A model generated the notes under the pieces. That model saw only the letters and a list, made by a program, of their open reading frames with translations. It ran no database searches and was not told the origin of the DNA. Positions 17,116 to 26,638 of a stretch of 39,075 bases of DNA are shown piece after piece; position 1 is the first letter of the stretch, and the number at the start of each line of letters is the position of its first letter. Both the position numbers and the translations under genes were made by a program. Source of the stretch: Desulfococcus sp. 4484_241 (GTDB lineage: Bacteria > Desulfobacterota > Desulfobacteria > Desulfobacterales > Desulfosudaceae); assembly GCA_002085115.1 (NCBI GenBank), contig MZGQ01000045.1, forward strand, positions 1-39,075, read 5' to 3'.

Positions 17116-17844
17116 TTAAGATGAAACATGAATCGGATTAACCTTGCCCCCGGCTATGGTCACATGCCGGGACATCAGGGAAGCAAGCTTCATGTTATGG
17201 GTTGCAACAATAAGTGTCATGGAAAATTCTGCGTTCAGTTCCATCAGCAGTTCATGGATCCTTATGCTGGTTCTCTCGTCAAGGTTGCCGGTTGGCTCAT
17301 CCGCAAGCACCACATCCGGCCTCAGGACAAGAGCCCTGGCGATCGCCACACGCTGCTGTTCTCCGCCGGAGAGCTCCGACGGCCTGTGGTTAAGCCTGTC
17401 CCCCAGCCCGACCCTGCCAAGTATCCCCTCCGCAGCGTCACGGGCTTCCTTTTTGCCTCCTCCGCCTATGAGAACAGGCATCATCACGTTTTCAAGCGCG
17501 GTAAACTCCGGCAACAGATAGTGAAACTGGAACACGAACCCGACATGCCGGTTCCTGAGACCGGCCAGGCCCTCTTCGTCCATGGCATAAACATCTACTC
17601 CATCAAACATAAGATCGCCACTGTCCGGGGGATCAAGTGCACCAAGTATCTGCAGAAGCGTAGACTTGCCGATGCCGGAGGCGCCCACCACAGCAACGGT
17701 TTCACCGCGCTTTATCTCGATATCAACACCGGCAAGCACATCAATGCGCGCTTCACCGCTTCCAAAACCTTTATAAAGCTCCCTGGCCTCTATCAAGGCT
17801 TTGGCAATGTTGCTATCCGGTTTTTGAACATCTCCATCAGCCAT
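17116..17844 (-). CDS. lolD: Lipoprotein-releasing system ATP-binding protein LolD
   Basis: Encodes 242 residues. It is an ABC ATPase of the LolD/MacB type: Walker A VGASGIGKSTLL, the Q-loop FVFQFHYLLPEFTALENV, signature LSGGEQQRVAIARAL, Walker B DVVLADEPTGNLD and H-loop VATHN. It powers extraction of outer-membrane lipoproteins by the LolC/E membrane partner. Its start overlaps the end of the lolC/E reading frame by 8 bases, and its stop abuts the bamA ATG. Confidence 0.95.
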   Translation of the reverse strand: MADGDVQKPDSNIAKALIEARELYKGFGSGEARIDVLAGVDIEIKRGETVAVVGASGIGKSTLLQILGALDPPDSGDLMFDGVDVYAMDEEGLAGLRNRHVGFVFQFHYLLPEFTALENVMMPVLIGGGGKKEARDAAEGILGRVGLGDRLNHRPSELSGGEQQRVAIARALVLRPDVVLADEPTGNLDERTSIRIHELLMELNAEFSMTLIVATHNMKLASLMSRHVTIAGGKVNPIHVSS

Positions 17845-18954
17845 ACCTGATCGCCTCCACCGGATCCACCTTTGAAGCCTGGCTGGCAGGATATATTGTT
17901 GCTACAAAACAGATCGCAAGCGCCGCAAGAACTATCAGCAGGCAGTCTGACATCTCGATGCGTACCGGGAGTGTGGTTATGTAGTAAACATCGCCCGGAA
18001 GCGTTATAAACTTGTAACGCTTGAGCAACAAGCAGGCCACTACACCGAAGATAAACCCCAGTGACGTTCCGACTCCGCCCACCATCATGCCTTCGATGAC
18101 GAAAATACGCTTTATGCTGTTCCTGGTCGCGCCCATCGCCTTTAGTATGCCAATCTCACGTTTCTTGTTCATAACTATCATTATAAGGGAACTTGCGATG
18201 TTTACGGGTACCCCAGCTCTGACACGATCCTGCGGGCCATTTGCCTGGCGTTGTATATATCCTTAACGCGTATCTCTATTCCTCCTGCCGCTCCTTTCAT
18301 GTGCATTATCTTCTGGGCTTCGGCAATGTTTATGTATGAAAAAACGCTGTCATAATCATGCATGCCTATCTCGAAAATCCCTGTCACCTCGAACCTTTTG
18401 ACAGCGGGCATATGGCCCGCCGGAGAAAGCATCCCTGTTGAAAGGACCACATAGACGGTGTCTCCTTCAACAACACCAAGAGCACGGGCAAGCTCCTTGC
18501 CCAGGATTATGCCGGGGGGCTTGTCACTACCACCATTTCTCAACCTCTCGGAAAGGTGGCCCACCTTCCTGAGAGCCCTGACGATACGCCCCGCTCTCTC
18601 CGGTTCCACACCCTTTATTATTCCACCTGATACACCGTAAGCCGAACGAAACATGACCTGTGTCATGTTAACCGGCATTACCGACACAACACCCGCAATT
18701 TTCTCAATTTTTTTTGCAATATCCGCATATTCATCTATCTCGCCGCCATGGCGCGACAACACAATATGGGATTGGATGCCAAGGATCCTCTCCTTTATGT
18801 CGGATTCAAAACCGGACATAACAGCTATAACTATGATCAACGCCATGACACCTATGATTATACCGACCACCGACAGCACCGTTATCAGCAAGGCAAACCC
18901 ATTACTCCTGGCGGTCATCAAATGGCGTCCGGCAATGAAAACTTCATGTTTCAT
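17837..18954 (-). pseudogene. lolC: LolC/LolE lipoprotein-releasing permease, frameshifted with internal deletion
   Basis: The 5' part (18954-18202) reads 250 residues with the family start (AGRHLMTARSNGFALLITVLSVVGI, ALIIVIAVMSGFE) and the periplasmic domain, ending ARRIVSELGYP at a TAA. The 3' part in another frame, from about 18199 to 17837, begins VNIASSLIMIVMNKK and continues REIGILKAMGATRNSIK and two more membrane segments, ending at the lolD overlap. Family members normally have about 35 residues between these points (an amphipathic stretch with W, N and LFSALKLEK, then most of the second membrane helix). Their absence plus the frame change implies loss of about 100-115 bases. The preceding LolC/E cannot be made intact from this sequence. 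Confidence 0.85.
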
Positions 18955-19017
18955 TATGAGATCATTCCTGAAAATCGGCTACAGGGATACACATACACAC
19001 ACAACTAATAATGGTCT

Positions 19018-20502
19018 CTAAGCCCGTTCCTCCCTCCTCATATGAGGAAAGAGAATTACTTCCCTTATGGAGGGGGAATCGGTCAGCAGCATCACAAGCC
19101 TGTCGATGCCGACCCCTTCGCCGGCAGTCGGAGGCATACCATATTCAAGGGCCTCTATGTAATCTTCATCCATCAAGTGGGCCTCGTCGTCTCCGGCCTC
19201 CCTGGCTTTCACCTGCGCGAGAAATCGGTCACGCTGTTCCCTGGGATCGTTTAGCTCGGAAAAACCGTTGGCTATCTCGTTCCCGCCTATAAAAAGCTCG
19301 AAACGGTCCGTAAAACCAGGGTTTTCAGAACTTGCCCGCGAAAGGGGAGAGACCTCTACCGGATAGGTCGTTATAAAGGTAGGCTGCACAAGGTGAGGTT
19401 GTACAAGGGTATCAAACAGCTTCATAAGCACCTTGCCCCTGTTGTCGGCCTTGGTGATTGTAACCCCTTTCTGTTTTGCATACTGCAACAACGAATCTGT
19501 GTCCGACATTATAGTCTTGTCAACGCCTCCGATCTCGTGCAGTGCGTCAATCAGCGGCAGCCTCCTCCACTTTCCTGAAAAATCTATATCACATCCCTGG
19601 TAAACGATACTCGAAGAACCGGTTACAGCCTCGGCAACGTTTCTGAACATCTCCTCGGTCATATCCATCAGGTCCCCGAATTCTGCGTATGCCTGGTAAA
19701 ATTCCAGCATCGTGAACTCTGGATTGTGGCGGGTAGATACACCTTCGTTCCTGAAATTACGATTGATTTCAAAGACCCGTTCAAACCCTCCCACAACCAG
19801 CCTCTTTAAGTACAGTTCCGGAGCGATTCTTAAAAAAAGATCCATATCAAGGGCGTTGTGATGTGTAACAAAGGGTCTGGCCTCGGCTCCGCCGGGAACA
19901 GGTTGCATCATGGGCGTCTCAACTTCCATGAAACCGCGTTTGAGCAAAAACTCCCGTATTGCCTGAACAGCCTTGCTCCTTTTTATAAATATTTCGCGAA
20001 CATCAGCGTTCATTATCAGGTCCAGGTAACGTTTCCTGTACCTTTTTTCCGGATCTTTCAACCCGTGGAACTTTTCCGGAAGAGGACGAAAAGCCTTGCT
20101 AAGCAGCCGTATCTCTTCCGCCAGCAGGGTCCACTCACCTGTCTTTGTCTGGAACATACCGCCGCGCGTTTCTATGAAGTCGCCCACATCAAGCTGTTTG
20201 AAAATCGAATAGGCTTCATCGCCCACCTTGTCCTTTCGCACATATGCCTGCAAAAGGCCCGTCCTGTCACGAAACCTCACAAACGCCGATTTCCCAAAAC
20301 TGTTTATGGCCATCATGCGGCCGGCAAGGCACACTCCTTCCCCTTCCCCGGGTTCAGGGGCTTTGCCCTCGTCTATAAGTTCAAGAACCTCGGCCACTGT
20401 GTGTGTGGCCCTGGAGGAGGATGGGAACAGTTCGAGCCCGCTTGCCTCCAGCGCAGCTATCTTCCGCAACCGTTCCTCCATAATTCTTTCATGTTTTTCC
20501 AT
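19018..20502 (-). CDS. lysS: Lysine--tRNA ligase (class II)
   Basis: Encodes 494 residues, the standard LysS length. An OB-fold anticodon-binding domain covers about residues 55-150. The class II catalytic domain carries motif 1 (FMEVETPMMQPVPGGA), motif 2 (FRNEGVSTRHNPEFTMLEFYQAY in outline) and motif 3 (GEGVGIDRLVMLLTD). It attaches lysine to tRNA-Lys. The gene lies 63 bases upstream of lolC/E; lysS-lol-bamA is a frequent deltaproteobacterial order. Confidence 0.97.
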   Translation of the reverse strand: MEKHERIMEERLRKIAALEASGLELFPSSSRATHTVAEVLELIDEGKAPEPGEGEGVCLAGRMMAINSFGKSAFVRFRDRTGLLQAYVRKDKVGDEAYSIFKQLDVGDFIETRGGMFQTKTGEWTLLAEEIRLLSKAFRPLPEKFHGLKDPEKRYRKRYLDLIMNADVREIFIKRSKAVQAIREFLLKRGFMEVETPMMQPVPGGAEARPFVTHHNALDMDLFLRIAPELYLKRLVVGGFERVFEINRNFRNEGVSTRHNPEFTMLEFYQAYAEFGDLMDMTEEMFRNVAEAVTGSSSIVYQGCDIDFSGKWRRLPLIDALHEIGGVDKTIMSDTDSLLQYAKQKGVTITKADNRGKVLMKLFDTLVQPHLVQPTFITTYPVEVSPLSRASSENPGFTDRFELFIGGNEIANGFSELNDPREQRDRFLAQVKAREAGDDEAHLMDEDYIEALEYGMPPTAGEGVGIDRLVMLLTDSPSIREVILFPHMRREERA

Positions 20503-20606
20503 TGCAGTTCCGTACCGCTCCTTTACTGTCGGAAGCCCACCTTCCCAATCTGCTGCTATCCATTTAAACTTTTACGGTTTACAGGAGTTGACTGTGGTAG
20601 TCAAGG

Positions 20607-21836
20607 CTAAGTTTCACCATCTGCAGGGTCTTTCTCAGGAGGACTGACTCTTGCGAGGCTGACCCTGAACCTGGTGCCTTCATTCCTGCGGGTCTCAACA
20701 TCTATACAGCCGCCAAAGGATTCAACCAGGCGGTGCACGACTGAAAGCCCCAGACCTGTTCCCTTTGACTTTGTGGTAAAAAATGGATCAAATATGTAAT
20801 CTATGACATCTTCCGGCACACCGCATCCGTTGTCCACTACCTCTATGTTAACAAAACCGCTCCTTGATGTATAGGTGTTGACAATAATCTTCCCGGACGG
20901 TTTCCCGCTCTGGTATATCGCGTCAGCAGCATTTAACAGAAGGTTCCACAAGACCTGCCTCAGATATTCGGGGTCGACCTCCACCCATATATCGGGGGAA
21001 AGGTTTACGCTGCACTCCACGTTCCTCTCTTTATCCAAGCCCTTTTCGAAAAGATCAACCGTTTCGGCCACCACGGCCCCAAGAGGTATGGCCTTGGGTT
21101 TGCCTTTGTCGGGCCGTGCGAACAGCAGGAAGTTTGTCAAAAGGGAGTTGAGCCTCTTTGCTTCCCGTTCGATTATACGCATCAATTTAAAACTGTCACT
21201 GTCAAAAACATCCAAATCGTTTTTAAGCATGTCTATAGCGCCGGTCAGGGCGGCAAGAGGGTTTTTTATTTCATGGGCGAGGCCTGCCGCCATCTCGCCG
21301 ACTGCGGCAAGCCTCTGAACCCTGGATACATGTTTCCGCATGACCCACAGGTCTCTTTTAGCCCTGCGTTCCTGCTCAACCAGCAGACTCGTCAAAAAGG
21401 CAACAGTAAAACAGGCAAGTGATGTGACAAAAATCTTGTAGAATATGTAGTTCACCCCGTATGACTTGACCGCAAAGATTTCAGCCATTGCAAATGGCTT
21501 GAGAACGCCGTAATACTCGAGGCAGAGCATAAGACCGTACTCTATGCTGCAGAGAGCCGCAATTATAACCCCCCCCTTCCTGAACAGGAAAAAACAGGAA
21601 CTTATGACAACAATCAGGTATAAAAAGGAGAACACGCTGGAAAAACAGCCTGTGATGTAGATAATCAGTGTAACGAGAAGTGTGTCTATTGTTAATTGGA
21701 TATATGTGAAAAGCACCTTCCTCTTCAGCCTGGAAAGTATGACAGAATAGCACAGGGTCAGAAAAAGGATGAAGCCCGACAGAAGGTAAAGAACATCCTC
21801 GAAAATAGCAGGATCGTTGGTTTCCACTTTATCCAT
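20607..21836 (-). CDS. Membrane sensor histidine kinase (PilS-like)
   Basis: Encodes 409 residues. The N-terminal half (about 15-155) has about five or six membrane segments and no recognisable periplasmic sensor domain. The kinase core has an H-box (GEMAAGLAHEIKNPLAALTG, phospho-His in AHEIKNP), N-box LWNLLLNAADAI, G1 VVDNGCGVPED, F-box FDPFFTTKSKG and G2 TGLGLSVVHRL. The architecture and location directly downstream of pilC suggest a PilS-type regulator of type IV pilus genes, but no response regulator gene is adjacent. It is followed by lysS after 104 bases. Confidence 0.87.
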   Translation of the reverse strand: MDKVETNDPAIFEDVLYLLSGFILFLTLCYSVILSRLKRKVLFTYIQLTIDTLLVTLIIYITGCFSSVFSFLYLIVVISSCFFLFRKGGVIIAALCSIEYGLMLCLEYYGVLKPFAMAEIFAVKSYGVNYIFYKIFVTSLACFTVAFLTSLLVEQERRAKRDLWVMRKHVSRVQRLAAVGEMAAGLAHEIKNPLAALTGAIDMLKNDLDVFDSDSFKLMRIIEREAKRLNSLLTNFLLFARPDKGKPKAIPLGAVVAETVDLFEKGLDKERNVECSVNLSPDIWVEVDPEYLRQVLWNLLLNAADAIYQSGKPSGKIIVNTYTSRSGFVNIEVVDNGCGVPEDVIDYIFDPFFTTKSKGTGLGLSVVHRLVESFGGCIDVETRRNEGTRFRVSLARVSPPEKDPADGET

Positions 21837-22053
21837 AGTATGATCTTACCTTTAATCCCTGACAGATCCTTCCTGCATACAAACGGTATCTGCCATAACA
21901 GCCTGGAGTGCTTTATGGGTTTTTAAAAAGACTGATATCCGTGAGCCGGAAACGTTTTGCCATGCCATTGTGGGGTATGGAACAAAGCAATATAGCAAGT
22001 AAACGCGCTCCGGGCAGCTTTAACACCGATAGTCTCTGCGCACCAACCCTGGG

Positions 22054-23244
22054 CTAATGACCGGATACAGCGCCAGCCATCTTGAATACCGGAAGGTACA
22101 TGGACACGACAAGTCCACCGATAATGCCACCCATAAGAACCATCATGAGAGGCTCGATCGCAGAGGTCAGATTTTCGACAGCCGAGTCAACCTCCTCTTC
22201 ATAAAAATCGGCTATTTTTTCCAGCATGGCGTCAAGCGCACCGGTTGACTCACCCACCGATATCATCTGGCAAACCATGGAGGGGAAAACACCGCTTTCT
22301 GCAAGCGGATCCGCCATGGTGCGGCCCTCGGCTATATCGGAACGAACCTTGAAAATAGCGTTTTCAACCACCTTGTTGCCGGCTGTCCTGGCCACTATAT
22401 CAAGAGCGTCCAATATTGAAACACCGCTTGCGAGCATGGTTCCCATGGTTCTGGTAAACTTTGACACCGCGACCTTGCGAAGCAGTATTCCAACTATGGG
22501 CAGTTTCAAAAACAGGTCATCCATAAACAGACGTCCCTTTTCTGTTTTATAAAACCGCTTGTACGCCACGATAAACAGGATAATGGAAATTATGATATAG
22601 TGAATCTTGCTTTTTACTATGTCGCTCATGGCTATGACCACCTGGGTCGGGGCCGGCAGTTCCTTTCCGAAGTCGGCAAACATCTGCTGAAAAACCGGTA
22701 TGACGAACACCAGGATTACGATAACCACTATGCCTGCCACGGAAAGGGTTATGATGGGATAGGTCATTGCCCCCTTGACCTGGCGTTTAAGCTTCGCGGC
22801 CTTTTCCATATAGGTGGAAAGTCTCTTTAAAATAACATCAAGTATACCGCCGGCTTCACCTGCCGCCACCATATTGACAAACAGGTTGTCAAACTGGTCC
22901 GGGAACTGCTTAAGTGCATCGGCAAGGGTCTGCCCGCTTTCCACGCTGTTCTTTATGGACCTGAGAATCTTCCTGAACGTGGGGTTCTCCTCCTGAGAAA
23001 AAAGGATATCAAGGCATTGGACAATCGGCAAACCAGCGTCTATCATGGTTGAAAACTGCCTGCAGAAAACTATGACATCCTCTTCCTTGACCTTGGGCTG
23101 GAGCCAGGAGACGTTTTCAAAAAGGTCTTTTGGCTTTTTCTTGATCTTCGTAGGGGTAATCTTCAGACGTTGAAGCTGGTTGCGAACCGCCTCTTCGTTT
23201 GGCGCCTCCATTTCCCCATTGCTCTTACAAACCCCTCCCGGCAA
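22054..23244 (-). CDS. pilC: Type IV pilus / type II secretion inner-membrane platform protein PilC (GspF family)
   Basis: Encodes about 396 residues from a TTG. Two T2SSF domains are seen (about 65-190 and 268-390). Each has the characteristic FCRQFSTMIDAGLPIVQCLDIL-like or FTRTMGTMLASGVSILDALDI-like start. Three membrane helices lie near 168-190, 217-236 and 365-390. The N-terminus before GEMEAPNEEAV is odd: the family normally has about 20 residues starting MPxFxWEG. Here the frame reads KFPGHSLPGGVCKSN with no ATG before an upstream TAG. The start is therefore uncertain, with ATG 23211 (MEAPNEEA) as an alternative. No pilB or pilT lies in this window. Confidence 0.9.
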   Translation of the reverse strand: MPGGVCKSNGEMEAPNEEAVRNQLQRLKITPTKIKKKPKDLFENVSWLQPKVKEEDVIVFCRQFSTMIDAGLPIVQCLDILFSQEENPTFRKILRSIKNSVESGQTLADALKQFPDQFDNLFVNMVAAGEAGGILDVILKRLSTYMEKAAKLKRQVKGAMTYPIITLSVAGIVVIVILVFVIPVFQQMFADFGKELPAPTQVVIAMSDIVKSKIHYIIISIILFIVAYKRFYKTEKGRLFMDDLFLKLPIVGILLRKVAVSKFTRTMGTMLASGVSILDALDIVARTAGNKVVENAIFKVRSDIAEGRTMADPLAESGVFPSMVCQMISVGESTGALDAMLEKIADFYEEEVDSAVENLTSAIEPLMMVLMGGIIGGLVVSMYLPVFKMAGAVSGH

Positions 23245-23689
23245 GGAGTGGCCCGGAAATTTGGTTAAGCCCTATTTTGATCTATATGCTACTTAATAAA
23301 AGAAAACTTTTCAAGTGATTATACAAACTCAAAACCCGTGATATGTTTTTTACAACTGCACTACAGCTAAAAACCCAAAGCCATCATCAACTGCTGCCGC
23401 CCAGCCTGATATGTTCCACCTGTCCTGCCCCGTTCGGCCACACAGGAATCCACCTGCCCGCCACAGCTCTGGAACCGCAGGCAAAGCAGCCAATAGCATA
23501 TTTTTTGGTGCTATTCTTTTGCGCCGTGGAATAAAAGCAAAACAACCTGTTTTGGGAAATGTCAATATGGACAGTATGTGTGGGCATGAAGCAAGCAGAC
23601 ATTAGCCCGGGCAGGCGGATTGACAACGGCATACCGGCCTGCCATCACGCCTGTACCGGGCTGAAAGCCTTTGGGCCGGGGATAAAGCT
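23245..23689. other. Intergenic region with no recognisable gene
   Basis: About 445 bases lie between metK and pilC. Short open frames exist on both strands (for example a 63-residue plus-strand and an 81-residue minus-strand frame near 23343-23632). None has a family match I recognise or a convincing start, and they overlap each other. I see no tRNA, IS end or clear terminator. Confidence 0.5.
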
Positions 23690-24856
23690 TTATATACCTG
23701 CCTTTTCACGAATCTCGGCAGCCTTTTCTGTGGATTCCCACCTGAAGCCGTCACCGGTTCGGCCAAAGTGGCCATAAGCTGCAGTCGCCCTGTATATTGG
23801 CCGTTTAAGATCGAGATAGTCGATTATAGCTGCAGGCCTTAAATCAAACACCTCGCGCACGATCCTCTCCACATCCTCCTCGGGAATGAGTCCTGTTCCT
23901 CCCAGGTCAACCATTACTGAAACCGGCTCCGCTACGCCGATGGCATAGGCTACCTGGACCTCGCAACGCTTGGCAACGCCTGATGCTACAATGTTCTTGG
24001 CGATATGCCGCCCCATGTAGGAAGCGCTCCTGTCCACCTTGGATGGATCCTTGCCGGAGAAACACCCGCCGCCATGTCGTCCCATTCCGCCGTACGTGTC
24101 TACGATTATCTTGCGCCCTGTAAGGCCGCAGTCCCCCATGGGCCCGCCCACCACAAACCTGCCGGTGGGATTTATGAAATACTTTGTCTGCTCGTCCAGA
24201 AGATCCCCGGGGATGACCGGTGCTATGACCTGCTCTACTATGCCGTCTCTCAGGTCATCATAATCAACATCAGGGCTGTGCTGGGATGAGACTACTATCG
24301 TATCTATACGCTTGGGAATACCATCCTCATACTGAACAGTAACCTGTGACTTGCCGTCGGGCCTCAGGAAATCAAGCATGCCTTTCTTACGCACTTCGGC
24401 AAGACGCTTCGTAAGTTTATGAGCGTAACTGATGGGTGCAGGCATCAGCTCTTCTGTCTCATCGCAGGCAAACCCGAACATTAAGCCCTGGTCGCCGGCC
24501 CCCTGGTCCTTAAACAGCCCCTCTCCCACGTTGACACCCTGGGCAATATCAGGCGACTGCTTGTCTATACTGGTCACCACTGAACAGGTCTGCCAATCAA
24601 ACCCCATATCGGAAGAGTTATATCCTATCTCCTTTATAGTCTCACGGACAATGTCTGTAAAATTAACGGTTGCATCGGCTGTGATCTCACCGGCTATAAA
24701 TGCAATGCCGGTTGTAACCATGGTTTCGCAGGCAACGCGGCAATTTCTGTCCTGACTGATAAGAGCGTCAAGCACAGCATCTGATATGCAATCAGCCACC
24801 TTGTCCGGGTGCCCCTCGGTAACCGATTCCGATGTGAAAAAATGTATCCTGCCCAT
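23690..24856 (-). CDS. metK: S-adenosylmethionine synthetase
   Basis: Encodes 388 residues, the expected length. MetK makes SAM from ATP and methionine. Signature parts are [25 protein letters not shown] in outline, the [16 protein letters not shown] hexapeptide-containing motif, [26 protein letters not shown] in outline, the second signature [16 protein letters not shown], and [12 protein letters not shown]-like sequence. The ATG has an AAGGAG site upstream. It is transcribed divergently from the DUF1015-serA genes. I searched the 5' leader for SAM-sensing riboswitch cores and saw none. Confidence 0.97.
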   Translation of the reverse strand: MGRIHFFTSESVTEGHPDKVADCISDAVLDALISQDRNCRVACETMVTTGIAFIAGEITADATVNFTDIVRETIKEIGYNSSDMGFDWQTCSVVTSIDKQSPDIAQGVNVGEGLFKDQGAGDQGLMFGFACDETEELMPAPISYAHKLTKRLAEVRKKGMLDFLRPDGKSQVTVQYEDGIPKRIDTIVVSSQHSPDVDYDDLRDGIVEQVIAPVIPGDLLDEQTKYFINPTGRFVVGGPMGDCGLTGRKIIVDTYGGMGRHGGGCFSGKDPSKVDRSASYMGRHIAKNIVASGVAKRCEVQVAYAIGVAEPVSVMVDLGGTGLIPEEDVERIVREVFDLRPAAIIDYLDLKRPIYRATAAYGHFGRTGDGFRWESTEKAAEIREKAGI

Positions 24857-24969
24857 AAAAAGCTCCTTGGATCTTGGTTGTTATGAAGATAAAAGCCGAC
24901 ACCGCCTGTGGCCCGGCTGTTAAAAACAATACTGTTTACAGTCTTATATTCAAAAAGAAACCAAGAGTT

Positions 24970-24998
24970 GGCATATTAAAAATACTCCATTATGTCAA
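24970..24998 (-). promoter_or_regulatory. Candidate metK promoter
   Basis: On the minus strand a perfect TTGACA (24998-24993) is followed after 17 bases by TATGCC (24975-24970). The -10 box is poor (TAT only). The site is about 115 bases upstream of the metK start in an AT-rich leader. Confidence 0.35.
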
Positions 24999-25172
24999 TG
25001 GTAAACAGGGACTAAAAACCCACAACCGGTTTTGATAAAATCATCTTAAGATTATTACCTGAAAACTTTCCCCTTTAAAATTTCCGCCGATTGAGGATCT
25101 TGGGGAAGGAAAAACTGATGACACGGCCATTATAGCTGCCTTAGGATTTTTTATGAATTTAAAAATATTTTC

Positions 25173-25201
25173 TTGAAATAAGAAAGTATAGAGTCAATAA
25201 T
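25173..25201 (+). promoter_or_regulatory. Candidate sigma70 promoter for DUF1015-serA
   Basis: TTGAAA (25173-25178), a 17-base spacer, and AATAAT (25196-25201) match 5/6 of both consensus boxes. It lies about 70 bases before the DUF1015 start in the 416-base divergent spacer with metK. The rest of that spacer is AT-rich and shows no gene. Confidence 0.5.
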
Positions 25202-25272
25202 AGGTATCTTTTTTTATGCTGCTGCAATGTCAACTTATTGAAATAACAGCTTTAATTTGTTAAAGGTAAATA

Positions 25273-26607
25273 ATGGCAAAGGTAAGCCCGCTAAAGGGCA
25301 TCCTGTATAACCCTTCAGTGGTTGAAAATTTTGGCGATGTTGTTTCACCGCCCTATGATGTTATTTCGCCGGAATATCAAAAAACATTATGCGAACGCCA
25401 CCCCAATAACGTGGTTCGGCTTATCCTGGGCGAGCCTGGCGAAAACTCGCCTGACCATTCCGTTTTTTACAGGGCAGCTGCCAAACGGTACAGGTCATGG
25501 CTGTCTGAGAAAATCCTGATGCAGGACAAAGAGCCGGCGTTTTACCTTTCATCCGTTACATTCACCGTGGAAAACCAGAGCTACACCAGGTATGGCATAA
25601 TCGCTGATGTTGGGCTTGAACCGTTTGAAAAAAAAATCATTCTGCCCCATGAAAGAACATCATCCAAGGTAAAGAGCGACCGGCTGATGCTGACCAAGGC
25701 AACCCGTGCCAATTTCAGCCCCATTTTTTCCCTTTTCTCCGACAAAGGCAGCATACTTTCGCTTCTTGAGGAAAGCGTCAGTTTAAATAACCCCGACATA
25801 TCGTTCGTGGATGACAGGGGAGAAATCCAATCTGTCTGGCGCATAACCGACAGGTCCATCCAGAAACAGATCTCTGAAATTATGGAGGACAAGCAGCTGT
25901 TTATAGCTGATGGCCATCACCGATATGAAACGGCCCTGGCCTACAGACAGTGGCTGTCTGAAAACAACCCCGCTTTTTCTGAAAACCATCCGGCCAACTA
26001 TGTTCTTATGTATCTGACCAGCATTGAGGATCCAGGGCTTGTCATACTGCCTGCCCACAGACTGTTGAAAGGGGTTGGCAAAGAACGTTCAGACAGATTC
26101 CTTGAAGATGCGGCGGACTTTTTTCACATACACCAAATTTCTTTCAAGCCCTCCGGGGAATCGGCCGCGCAGGCCGAACTTATGGGCATGCTTAAATCAG
26201 ACACGACAAAAAACAGAATCGGAATGGCTATTTACGGGCATAAGGCTGTCTATCTTCTTACCCCCAAAAAGGAGGCCCTGGAAGAAGGTCTGAAAGATGT
26301 TCCACACGTGTTGAAAGAGCTTGACGTAACTGTACTTACAAAAATCGTTTTAATGAGACTGCTCGGGTATGAGATTGCAGAACTTGACGACGAGCAGATT
26401 CTTTCCTATACGAGTGTTGCAGACGATGCTTTCCATGCCGCTTTTTCAGGTAAATGTGACATGGCTTTCCTTTTAAACGCGACAGGCAACGACCAGGTAA
26501 GGGCAGTGGCCCAGGCAGGTGAAATCATGCCGAGAAAATCCACATTCTACTATCCGAAAGTGTTTGCAGGCCTGGTGATAAGCAGCAAGGAAGAGACCCT
26601 GCCTTAA
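25273..26607 (+). CDS. DUF1015 family protein
   Basis: Encodes 444 residues. DUF1015 landmarks are visible: the start with GILYNPSVVENFGDVVSPPYDVIS in outline, a DLFIADGHHRYETALAYR-like motif here reading LFIADGHHRYETALAYR (about residue 210-226), and a C-terminal MPRKSTFYYPKVFAGLV segment. The family is widespread and its biochemical role is, to my knowledge, not established. It is cytosolic, with no signal or membrane segment. An AAAGG site precedes the ATG. It is followed 31 bases later by serA, a pairing I recall as recurrent, which hints at serine or one-carbon metabolism. Confidence 0.9.
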   Translation: MAKVSPLKGILYNPSVVENFGDVVSPPYDVISPEYQKTLCERHPNNVVRLILGEPGENSPDHSVFYRAAAKRYRSWLSEKILMQDKEPAFYLSSVTFTVENQSYTRYGIIADVGLEPFEKKIILPHERTSSKVKSDRLMLTKATRANFSPIFSLFSDKGSILSLLEESVSLNNPDISFVDDRGEIQSVWRITDRSIQKQISEIMEDKQLFIADGHHRYETALAYRQWLSENNPAFSENHPANYVLMYLTSIEDPGLVILPAHRLLKGVGKERSDRFLEDAADFFHIHQISFKPSGESAAQAELMGMLKSDTTKNRIGMAIYGHKAVYLLTPKKEALEEGLKDVPHVLKELDVTVLTKIVLMRLLGYEIAELDDEQILSYTSVADDAFHAAFSGKCDMAFLLNATGNDQVRAVAQAGEIMPRKSTFYYPKVFAGLVISSKEETLP

Positions 26608-26638
26608 AAAATAACGTTCAAGAGTCGGGAGATACAGC

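Noticed and set aside
23343-23632. Overlapping short open frames with several Cys between metK and pilC
   Set aside because: No recognisable family, no good start or ribosome binding site, and both strands are open, so coding is not supported.
24857-25272. Possible SAM riboswitch in the metK leader
   Set aside because: I looked for SAM-I, SAM-II and SAH-type conserved cores on the minus strand and saw none; the leader is simply AT-rich.
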